From NCBI GenBank assembly GCA_036250195.1, contig JAVHZZ010000008.1, forward strand, positions 5,317,434 to 5,381,433: DNA of 64,000 nucleotides, written 5' to 3'. Each line of letters opens with the position of its first letter. Within the stretch, counting starts at the first letter, position 1. This DNA comes from Mixophyes australis. Its lineage: Eukaryota > Chordata > Amphibia > Anura > Limnodynastidae. Positions 12,201 to 24,200 of this stretch are shown here, piece after piece. Made by a program: the position numbers and the translations under genes. The notes beneath the pieces are model-generated. The model had not been told where the DNA came from. It made no database searches and was given only the letters and a program-made list of their open reading frames with translations.

Positions 12201-15200
12201 CTGACTCCAGGTGTGGTAGTGTCTCCAGGTGTTGTGCTGGCTCCGGGTGTGGTAGTGTCTCCAGGTGTTGTGCTGGCTCCAGGTGTGGTAGTGTCTCCAG
12301 GTGTTGTGCTAGCTCCAGGTGTTGTGCTAGGTGTTGTGCTAGCTCCAGGTGTGGTAGTGTCTGCAGGTGTTGTACTGGCTCTGGGTGTGGTAGTGTCTTC
12401 AGGTGTTGTGCTGGCTCCAGGTGTGGTAGTGTCTCCAGGTGTTGTGCTGGCTCCAGGTGTGGTAGTATCTGCAGGTGTTGTACTGGCTCCAGATGTGGTA
12501 GTGTCTCCAGGTGTTGTACTGGCTCCAGATGTGGTAGTGTCTCCAGGTGTTGTGCTGGCTCCAGGTGTGGTAGTTTCTCCAGGTGTTGTGCTAGAACTGG
12601 GTGTAGTGGTGTCACCAGGTGTTGTGCTGACTCCAGGTGTGGTAGTGTCTCCAGGTGTAGTGCTGGCTCCAGGTGTGGTAGTGTCTCCAGGTGTTGTGCT
12701 GGCACTGGGTGTGGTGGTAAATCCAGGTGTTGTGGATGGTGGTGGTGTCGTCGTTGTTTGTGTAAATATCTCAGTACCTTTAAAATACAACAAAAAATGA
12801 TATTGAAATGACTAATTATCACAACATTAATGTTGTAAGATTAAGAAGAATATTGAACTGCAATATATTCAGCCCCCACCTGACACATGCTTGTGGTGCT
12901 CCAAGCAGAACATTAAATACAAGACTCCTGAATCCTGAAGCACACGCATGTACAAGGACAGTATACATCTCATCTTACAAGCTGTAACAAGTAAATCTGA
13001 CAATTCAATGTGATGTCTGCGTGACCAGAGTCCCCACCAGGTTGTGAGAGTTAGGTGTAATTACAACAGGCATAACGTAATTCTACAGAGAGATTTCCAT
13101 CCATCAGCCTGTTGCTCTTGTATTTATTAATGTCTATTATGATAGAGAATGTCTGGTCCCCAAGTGTACCAGGTGAAACAGATCCACGGAGGAAGGTACA
13201 GAATGATACTGCAATGCAATATGGGTATTTATGCTGACCTATTGGTAAATTACTGATCCGGCAACACTCATTAAAGGTGTGAACGAGCCACTAAATATAA
13301 ACTGTTACTTAAAATATTTAAGAATTTTATACTTGTTACCAATTTATTCCTTCTTTGAATTTTTCCATTTGTTTGGTGGAACGGCAGCAAGCAATTACTT
13401 TATATTAGTCTAATGTAAGCTGGTTGTCCTCTATGGGTTGATGACAGACTAAATGTGGCATTATGCAGCCTCAGTACTGACACACACACACAAGTCAACA
13501 GGAATTGCAGTACCCCGGTGAGAGCATTATATTTTAAACTGGTGAATGCAGCATTTCAAGAAATAATGTGCCCTTTTGTGACAAGAAGCTGTGTTTGCCA
13601 TGGACTGTACATGTAGAATGCTTCACTTATCTATATGCAGCATTTTATGGGCTAACACTCTCTTGAGTTGTGTAACATCACTTAAAACGTGCACTTACTA
13701 TTGCGCAAATTCACTATTTTAAGGCTAAGGGGTTGGATGTGTCTGCGGGGGTACAAAAGTGTACACCTCTGATGGGACAAGTGAGGTGCATTGCAAGGCT
13801 GTTTTTTTCTTTAAATTTGAATAAATGGGTTCAGAGGCCACATTTAAGGACATGTCCTACTCTGCAAGAGGGCACACAGAGCCATTTTCTCCAGACAAAA
13901 GAATTTGAGTTCTCCGCCACTTCAAAAGTGCCATAGTTTATGTCTGGCCCCTATACTATCATGTGGCGCAGGAAAGCGGATTTCTAGCATCTCTTTCACC
14001 CATGTAATGAAAAGCCTCTAACTTACAAATTGACACATGTGATAAAATCTCAATTTCTCTGACTATGAGGATTAATTTACGACATCAATGAAGGAAAACT
14101 GTGCAGCATTGTAGGAGAAAAACAGGATACGTTTAAGTTAATAAAAAGTATTGTGGCAATAGGCTGGAACCTGAGGATAATTTTACTGTTTCCATAACTG
14201 AACTCCGAGGTCTGAGCTTTCACTGCACATGCACAAGGCGGCTAGATGGCTCACGCACATCGGCAGAGGCTGGCACGGTAAGGTGCAAGCTATCCCATAC
14301 TGCTCCTGGGGGCAGTGAGTGTCAATGAGCTGCTCGGCGAGATTTTATTTATGAGTTACGGAGTAAGAGATTTTGAGGCACATTTATCATCACTCTCAAA
14401 ATATGAAAAATAGTTTTCAATCCTTATCGCATTATTTCTCATATTTATTAAAAAAGCAACACAGGAACAGCAGTTCCGAAAAACTGCTGTTCCTGTGAAG
14501 TAGAAATCATACCACTGCTGCTTCGTTCCCGAAGCAGTATGTGGTCAACGGGGGGTCCTGTTCTTACTCCAGTGCGCATGCGCCGAGTGAAACCCTCGGG
14601 CATGCGCACAGACATCTCTGTTCTCTATCGGGAATTATAGTTTGCAGAGAGAGAGAGTGTGAATGACAGGGAGGGATCATGTGATCCCTCCACACATGTG
14701 CTGTCCAGTTCTGCTCGTCGGAGCAGAGCTGACAGCACTGAAACTTTTCATTAATGATAATGTACGCCATCTTCAGCTGGCGTACATTATCAAGACAAGT
14801 TCCCAAAAAAATGTATTTTTCGGAACTTGTTAGATTGCAAGAGGAAGCAGTCACCATACTATTGAATGGTGACTACTCCCCAAAACGAAGCAGAATGCAA
14901 AGCAGCAGATATCTACGATATCTGCTGCGATGCATCTTTAATAAATATGCCGGGGACACATCGGGGCATGGATTCTATGTTAAGTGCACGTTAGTGCACC
15001 ATCACAATTTGTTAAATATACCCCATTGTTTTACTAGAAAGTACCAATACTTATCTCTGCATTTTGAAAACTATTCCCTTTAGAAGCAGTGATGAGTTAC
15101 AACTTTTTTTTTTAAAGAATAGATCATTTTGAATGTATCTATTAAAACAGTTAGATTTATTATATCCCTCTTAGCATAACATTGGGTTTATGACTCTTCA

Positions 15201-18200
15201 GACACAATCCATACTTACCATTAAAAGTGATACTGGTGAGATCCATTATGAAATTCCCAAATGCGCCACGCGCATTCAAATCCCGAAATACCTCCTGTAA
15301 CTTTTCAACATCTATTGGTTGCGGGGTGTCCGCCGGTAAGTTCAGTATCATTTGTGTAATCACAGATCCTGGGCTGGAGAAAACAGGATACAATTACTAT
15401 ATAGTATACTATGATAGTCTGCAGGTGTATACATGTGCATCTATGTATCTGCAGTGTGTGTATATAAAAATTATATATATATATATATAGACACACATAC
15501 TGCAGATACGTAGATACACATGTATACACCTGCAGACTATCATAGACACTGCTCAGCACCAATATAAGATCATCCTGCCCCGAGTTATCATAGTAACAAT
15601 TAAAAATTAACAAAATTTTGCAAACCGTTTCACGAAATATGTGTTTTATTCCGCATTTGACCACAAAATGTTACACGTTTTGCAGCTGACATACAGCATA
15701 GGCTGTTCCCTACCCCAACCAAACCACATACCAGAATTCTCCAGCTCTATTCATAGTCTATAAATCCTGTGAAATGCGAATTTTACGAATACAGCGCGAA
15801 ACAACATTCTGTTATTTTTGTGTTAAAAAATACTGTCTAAAATGTTGAACATTTGTTTATCAAGTCAAAAATCATAATGTCTAAAATATAGATTAATAGC
15901 AATGTTGTACCATAAAAATATCTTGTTGAGGCAATGAGAAATTAGGGAGATTTTCAAGCCACTTTATAGGGACGGGGCCATCTCTGACCGATGGTTGGGG
16001 TAGGAGGGATCGGAGCTGTTCCTCGCTAAGTGTAGATTCTGTTCTTAATTATGGAGGGAAGGGGAAAAGAACATTTCCTTGTAAGGCTTCAAAAAAGTAC
16101 AGAAACCCATCTGATCACCATGCGCACACTCTTACCATTCATTGCCTCTGCTCATCCTCCCCTTATCACCCCTGTTCTGCCTTTCAAGTCATAGGCAGTT
16201 GTAAGTGTTATTTGCGTTCAGACATGAATTGTATGAAATTGTGTTCATTGGCAAAGGGACTTATGTGTGAACATGAATCAGACCAATACAGTTTATTTTA
16301 CTCACCTAAACCCAACAACTTCCACTAACGAAGCAGGAAACGCTTCTTTCATTCTTTCGGATAGCTGTGTGGAGAACATATAACGTTACATCCAAGAAAC
16401 ATACAAAACTGTGAACTATTTTACAATTTTAGTTGACACAGGTGGTTGTTCCTGGTTACTTTCAGCTAATGATACTCTGTGATTGTATTTTTGTTCTTTT
16501 TTTTTATTATAAATAGACCATGTTCTAATTTCTCCTATCCCCGATCTGTCACCCACGTCTGTAAAATGCCCATTTGCACTAAAATTGCGTCTCTCTGTAG
16601 GGATCAGTGATCCCTATATCGGTATCCATCTCTCCTCCGTTGTAATTAGGAGACTTAAATAAGTCTAGAAATATAATAATAATATAGTCTTAATAAATGT
16701 ATGTTAATGTGATGATTACTGACCAGAACATCCATATTAATTGGCTGAATAAATCAGTAGGTCTCTAATTTTGTATTACATGTGCAAATGTATTTTATTA
16801 TCACTCACCGGTCCCTCTATAGTTGCTTTCAGATCCTTGTATGTCTCTGAGTCTGGGTCTTTGAGATCATCCGTGTAGGTTACATTATTTAATTTCATAG
16901 TGATTGGATAACTGATATTTCCCTTCTCGTTAGGTGCAGTGTTGGTGCTGGCGCCCGGTGTGCTGGTAATTTCAGATGTTGCGCTGGCACCAAGTGTGGT
17001 GGACACTGCAGGTGTTGAGCTGGCACTGGGTTTGGTGGTGACTGCAGGTGTAGTGCTAGCTCCAGGAGTGGTAGTGTCTCCAGGTGTTGTGCTGGCTCCA
17101 TGTGTGGTAATGTCTCTGGGTGTTGTGCTGGCTCCAGGTGTAGTGCTGGCTCCGAGTGTAGTGGTGTCACCAGGAATTGTGCTGGCTCCAGGTGTAGTAT
17201 TGTCTTCAGGTGTTGTGCTGGTGCCAGGTGTGGTAGTGTCTCCAGGTGTTGTGCTGGCTCCAGGAGTGGTAGTGTCTCCAGGTGTTGTGCTGACTCTTGG
17301 TGTGGTAGTGTGTCCAGGTGTAGTGCTGGCTCCAGGAGTAGTAGTGTCTCCAGGTGTTGTTCTGGCTCCGGGTGTGGTAGTGTCTCCAAGTGTTGTGCTG
17401 GCACCAAGTGTGGTAGTGTCTCCAGGTGTAGTGCTGGCTCCAGGTGTGGTAGTGTCTCCAGGTGTGGTAGTGGCTCCAGGTGTGGTAGTGTCTCCACGTG
17501 TTGTGCTGGCTCCAGGTGTGGTAGTGTCTTCAGGTGTTGTGCTGGCTCCAGGTGTGGTAGTATCTCCAGGCATTGTGCTGGCTCGAGGTGTGGTAATGTC
17601 TCCAGGTGTTGTGCTGGCTCCGGGTGTAGTGCTGACTCCGAGTGTAGTGGTGTCACCAGGAATTGTGCTGGCTCCAGGAGTGGTAGTGTCTCCAGGTGTT
17701 GTACTGGCTCCGGGTGTGGTAGTGTCTCCAGGTGTTGTGCTGGCTCCGGGTGTAGTGCTGACTCCGAGTGTAGTGGTGTCACCAGGAATTGTGCTGACTC
17801 CAGGAGTGGTAGTGTCTCCAGGTGTTGTACTGGCTCCGGGTGTGGTAGTGTCTCCAGGTGTGGTAGTGTCTCCAGGTGTTGTGCTGACTCCAGGAGTGGT
17901 AGTGTCTCCAGGTGTTGTGCTGGCTCCGGGTGTGGTAGTGTCTCCAAGTGTTGTGCTGGCACTGGGTGTGGTAGTGTCTCCAGGTGTGGTAGTGTCTCCA
18001 GGCATTGTGCTGGCTCCAGGTGTGGTAATGTCTCTGGGTGTTGTGCTGGCTCCGGGTGTAGTGCTGGCTCCGAGTGTAGTGGTGTCACCAGGAATTGTGC
18101 TGGCTCCAGGTGTAGTATTGTCTTCAGGTGTTGTGCTGGTGCCAGGTGTGGTAGTGTCTCCAGGTGTTGTGCTGGCTCCAGGTGTGGTAGTGTCTCCAGG

Positions 18201-21200
18201 TGTTGTGCCGGCTTCAGGTGTGGTAGTGTCTCCAGGTGTTGTGCTGACTCCAGATATGGTAGTGTCACCAGGTATGCTGGCTCCAGGTGTGGTTGTTTCT
18301 CCAGGTGTTGTGCTGGCTCCAGGAGTGGTAGTGTCTCTAGGTGTTGTACTGGCTCCGCGTGTGGTAGTTTCTCCAGGTGTTGTACTGGCTCCGGGTGTGG
18401 TAGTGTCTCCAGGTGTTGTGCTGGCTCCAAATGTGGTAGTGTCACCAGGTGTGCTGGCTCCAGTTGTGGTAGTTTCTCCAGGTGTGCTGGCTCCAGGTGT
18501 GGTAGTTTCTCCAGATGTTGTGCTGGCTCCAGGAGTGGTAGTGTCTCCAGGTGTAGTGCTGGCTCCAGGAGTGGTAGTGTCACCAGGTGTTGTACTGGCT
18601 ACAGGTGTGGTAGTTTCTCCAGGTGTTGTACTGGCTCCTGGTGTTGTAGTGTCTCCAGGTGTAGTGCTGGCTCCAGGAGTGGTAGTGTCACCAGGTGTTG
18701 TACTGGCTCCGGGTGTGGTAGTTTCTCCAGGTGTTGTGCTGGCTCCGAGAGTGGTAGTGTCTCCAGGTGTTGTGCTGGCTCCAAGTGTGGTAGTGTCTCC
18801 AGGTGTGGTAGTGTCACCAGGTGTTGTGCTGGCTCCAGGTGTGGTAGTGCCTCCAGGTGTTGTGCTGGCTCCAGGTGTGGTGGTTTCTTCAGGTGTTGTG
18901 CTGGCTCCAGGTGTGTTAGTGTCACCAGGTTTTGTACTGGCTCCAGGTGTGGTACTGTCACCAGGTGTTGTACTTGCTCCGGGTGTGGTAGTTTCTCCAG
19001 GTGTTGTACTGGCTCCAGGTGTGGTAGTGTCTCCAGGTGTAGTGCTGGCTCCAGGAGTGGTAGTGTCACCAGGTGTTGTACTGGCTACAGGTGTGGTAGT
19101 TTCTCCAAGTGTTGTACTGGCTCCTGGTGTTGTAGTGTCTCCAGGTGTAGTGCTGGCTCCAGGAGTGGTAGTGTCAACAGGTGTTGTACTGGCTCCGGGT
19201 GTGGTAGTTTCTCCAGGTGTTGTGCTGGCTCCGAGAGTGGTAGTGTCTCCAGGTGTTGTGCTGGCTCCAAGTGTGGTAGTGTCTCCAGGTGTGGTAGTGT
19301 CACCAGGTGTTGTGCTGGCTCCAGGTGTGGTAGTGCCTCCAGGTGTTGTGCTGGCTCCAGGTGTGGTGGTTTCTTCAGGTGTTGTGCTAGCTCCAGGTGT
19401 GTTAGTGTCACCAGGTTTTGTACTGGCTCCAGGTGTGGTACTGTCACCAGGTGTTGTGTTGGCTCTGGGTGTAGTTGTGTCTCCAGGTGTTGTGCTGGCT
19501 CCAGGTGTGGTAGTGTCTCCAGGTGTTGTGCTGGCTCCAGGCGTGGTAGTGTCTCCAGGTGTTGTGCTGGCTCCAGGCATGGTAGTGTCTCCAGGTGTTG
19601 TGCTGGCACTTGTTGTGGTAGTAATTCCAGGTGTTGTGGATGGTGGTGCCGTCTTTGTTTGTGTAAATAAATCAGTACCTTTAAAAAACAAGAAAAATTA
19701 TATTGAAATGACTAATTATTACAACATTATTGTTGTAAGATTAAGAAGAATATTGAACTGCAATATATTCAGCCCCCACCTGACACATGCTTGTGGTGCT
19801 CCTAGCAGAACATTAAATACAAGACTCCTGAATCCTGAAGCACACGCGTGTACAAGGACAGTATGCGTCTCATGTGGGCAGAACGAAGGACGTACATTTA
19901 TGTGAGATTTAGAAACATACTCACATCCCCTTATGAGGCGGGGGGGGGGGGGGTGTAATTCTGTAGTTCTTATTAGGAACAGGATTGTAAAGTCAACATT
20001 TAAATCACATATGCATTGCATCTTCAGCACGGCTGCATTGTATTGAGTTTTGTTGTATAGGCACGGCTGCAATTGTTAGTGTCAACATGCATCACGCATC
20101 CCAATCATCTTCATACTTTCCAATATGACCCATTTCATACAAAGTTCCGCTTATTTTTTAGTAGCAGTCACTTGGGGTATATTTACTAAACTGCAGGTTT
20201 GAAAAAGTGGAGATTTTGCCTATAGCAACCAATCAGATTCTAGATAGCATTTATTTTGTACATTCTATAAAATGACAGCTAGAATCTGATTGGTTGCAAT
20301 AGGCAACATCTCCTCTTTTTCAAACCCGCAGTTTAGTAAATATACCCCTAGGTCTGATTTAATAATGGATGTCACTGGTTTTTCTGATGTTTTTTTAACG
20401 CAACGCTGAAGTGGGGAAAATATCAGTAAAACATCAATGCTGATTTTAAGAGCTGCAATCCCTCAGCGCAGAAGTTATTGTGCGACCTATTATATACAAA
20501 TAAACCTGTTTTTTGCTAAGTATATGGATGCATCTGTAGGGGTATAAAAGTGTGCATCATCCAATGCAATGTTAGGCAACCTGATACATTTCAATAGAGA
20601 TGAGCGGGCTCGGATTATCGCAATCCGAGGGCGATCCGAGCACTGTTCGGGTACTTCCGGCAGGGAGAAACACTGAAAGCGAGGCTGAGACTCAAAATCC
20701 CGCCGTCGGATCTCACGAGATTCGGATTTTTTATATTCCCGGCTATAATGTGCTCAACAGACAGGAGTGCTGTATGGAAGTATGGATCTGCACTTATCAA
20801 ATTCCTCCATTATGTCTGGAAGCAGACAAATTATCAATGTACATTGACTGCACACCAATCAGTCAGTATAGAAATCCCCAGAAAGGTGAGTACAAATCAA
20901 ATATGAGCATTACTAATTATTGTAAGTCTAAGGGGGGTATTCAATTGTTCCTCCGGGCGCCGCCGGAATGAGCGCGTTAAAACTATTACCGTTTATACGG
21001 TAATTACTCGCTCAATTTCAGCTCGCAGCTCCCTGAGCAGCGAGCTGAAATTGAGCGAGTAAATTACCGTATGAACGGTAATTATGCGCAATATTACCGT
21101 ATAAACGGTAATAGTTTTAACGCGCTCGTTCCGGTGGCGCCCGGAGGAACAATTGAATACCCCCCTAGGAGTCATAAAATGTGGTTTTAGTATTATTTAC

Positions 21201-24200
21201 GTTATGATTCGACTGGAGAACCCTTTTTAATTCCAGTTTTTGGACTCCCCTTGTCCCTGTGGCTCTATAGCAAAAATTGGTGGTTGCAAGTAAATGTTCA
21301 TTTAAAAAAATAACATCAGACTGCTTAAATATAACAATAGCAATTATTGTTTGCAGTACAGCTAAACTTGGAATATACTACTAACAGAGAAATAGAACAG
21401 TCTCCTTTTAAATAAAATGCATTTTTGAAATTATAATGTGCAAAGCAAAAGCAGTGACCTTCGAGAGGCTTCTGCTTGGAGAAGTCATATCACGCATCCT
21501 TGGGCATAACTAGAGTCATGCATTGTCAATTTGTGTGGAAGAGCTGTAATTGAACTGATTGCAGTTGTAATAAAGCTGATGGAGCAGTTGAGAAAGTGAA
21601 TTAGTACATTTGTGTTACAGAGATATAATTGATATGCTGTTTATGTATTTACATGGTACATCTCGTGTATGTATGTGGTGTCATATATCTGTCAATTTAG
21701 TATGAAAATGTACAGCGTAGACTCTGCTTATTCACTCACAATGTATTATGACATAATTGTTGTGTCTGCTTATTGATTTGGTCATAAGGTGCATTATGGT
21801 GTGATATAATTAACCAGAAATCCATATATTCTATATATGCACAACTAATGTGTATGAACCAGATCCTGTAAATATCTATTAATCTGTGTTACAGTTAATG
21901 TTATAGCTATTTATGATTAGCTTTCATGTTCCAGTTTTACAGCCCTCTGCTACAATGGTAGTATCCATAAAGTATGTGTTCCATATTTTACTGGCCATGC
22001 CCCTGTGTGCATATTTGTACAGATTATTTGCGTTACCTAGGAGACTGCAAGCAAGGCACTGATCCAATATTGTGAGGTGTGAGGTGTTCAGAATAGACTG
22101 GAAATGAGTGGAAATGAATGTTGTTGAGGTTAATAATAGTGTAGGAGTGAAAAAAGAAACAAACTGGATTTTAGCACTTTTTATGCTTTTTGAAAAAAAA
22201 ATCAGAACCCAAAACCCTAAATCAGAACCAAAACCTTTCGTGGGGTGTTTTGGCAAAACAAATCAGAGCCCAAAACCTCAAGCTAATCAGAACCCAAAAC
22301 CCAAAACACCAAAAGTGGCCGGTGCACACCCCTACATTTCAAGAGCCAGAGTTGAAACCCTCTAAGCTTCAAAGTGTCTGCACATAACCCTTAATTTCAG
22401 CAATATATCAAATACATTTAAGCGAAGAAAGAGACAAATCTGTAATAACATATTAACAGGCATTAAAATGTAACATGATGCGGTGTTACAGCCTACAACA
22501 AACAAATCTGACAATTCAATGTGACGTCTGCTTGACCAGAGTTCCCACCAAGTTGTGAGAGTTAGGTGTAATTATAACCAGGGCCGGATTAACCCGAGGG
22601 CTTTCTGGGCTAAAGCCCAGGGGCCTCGGAAAGCTGGGTGGCCCTAGAAAAGAGTTTAATTTGGGGCTCTTTTTTTTTACTCTGTGCGGCTCAGGCTTCT
22701 TCTTCATCAGGTCGGGTGGAGGGCCCCCTGGCTCCGAATGTCAGGTTAGGGAGGCTGGAAGGCTAACAGCTAAACTAATGCTGTTAGCTGCCTGCTGTCC
22801 CTAAGTGCGGAATAATCTCCTTAGTGCGGAGATCTTGTAAGAGTGAAACTATAGTCTCACTCTGACTAGATCTCCTCACTAAGGAGATAACTGCGCACCG
22901 CAGCCACACTTACAGTGACAGAAGAACGCCTGCCACAGTGACGAGAGGACGGTGAGGAGGATCACAAGTAATTAGTAGATAAAAAAGGAAAAAAAAGAGA
23001 AAAAATATATAGTTTAATATGTTCAAATTGATCATGACATTGTTTGCATTTTTAAAATTCTGAGTATAGGTATATTAAAATGAACATTTGTGAAGCGACT
23101 AATGCCCAATCCAATATTACTGGGGGCCCCCCAAAATATCGGATTGGGCATAAGTCGCTTAACAAATGGAGGCCTCACGATTCCCCTAGCCCAGGGGTCT
23201 AATATCTTAATCCGGCTCTGATTACAACAGGCGAGATTTCCGTCCATCAGTCTGTTGCTCTTTTTGTTATTAATGTGTATAATGATAGAGAATGTCTGAT
23301 CTCCAAGTGTCCCAGGTGAAAGAGATCCACGCAGGAAGGTACAGAATCAGACTGCAATGCAGTATGGGTATTTTTGTGGACCTATTGGTAAATTACTGAT
23401 CTGGGAACACTCATTAAAGGGCTGAACCAGCCCCCTTTTAAGAATGTTATACTTGTTACCAATTTATTCCTTCTTTAAAAGTCAACAGGAATTGCAGTAC
23501 CCCGGTGAGAGCATTACGTTTTAAACCGGTGACTGCAGCATTTCAAGAGATAATACACACTTTTGTGACAAGAAGCTGCATCTGCCACAGACTGTACTTG
23601 TAAAATGCTGTATTTATCTGCATGCAGCATTTTATGGGATAACACTCTCTTGAGTGACAGGGGTAATGCAGTTCCTATCCATTACAGGGTACACGTATTG
23701 GGCTTGTAGAATGCTCCATTTCTTGAAATGGAAAGATCACGTTAAGGCTTAATTATGAAATTACAAAATTGCAAAACTGTTGTGTATCATCACTTATAAC
23801 GTGCACCTACTATTGCGCATTTCACTATTTTAAGGTTAAGTGGTTGGATGTGTCTGCGGGGGTACGAAAGTGTACAACTCTGATGGGACAAGTGAGTTGC
23901 AATGCAGGACATTTTTTTTTTCCTTTAAATTTGGGTTCAGATGCCACATTTAAGGACATGCCCCACTCTGCAAGAGGGCACACAGAGCCATTTTCTCCAG
24001 ACAAAAAGGATTTGATTTTTCTGCCACTTCAGAATTGCCAGAGTTCATGTCTGGCCCCCGTACTATCATGTGGCGCATTTTGCTTCTTCCAGTTGCATGT
24101 GTGCAGGAAAGCGCATTTCTAGCATCTCTTCCACCCATGTAATAAAAAGCCTCAAACATACAAAGTGACACATGTGATAAAATCTCAATTTCCCTGACTA

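Noticed and set aside
10990..12822. His/Leu/Pro-rich minus-strand frame in the same exon
   Set aside because: Shadow of the Thr/Pro frame; it does not join the SEA exons in phase.
12840..12960. Sequence shared with 19740-19860 considered as a separate exon
   Set aside because: The identity is explained by cassette duplication of the intron; no open frame with splice sites is conserved.
16939..19905. Very long plus-strand open frames of Val/Gly/Pro or Cys/Ser repeats opposite the PTS exons (also at 10977-12800)
   Set aside because: A 36-bp repeat without stops keeps several frames open at once. Only the minus-strand frame has splice sites, phase agreement and a SEA domain.
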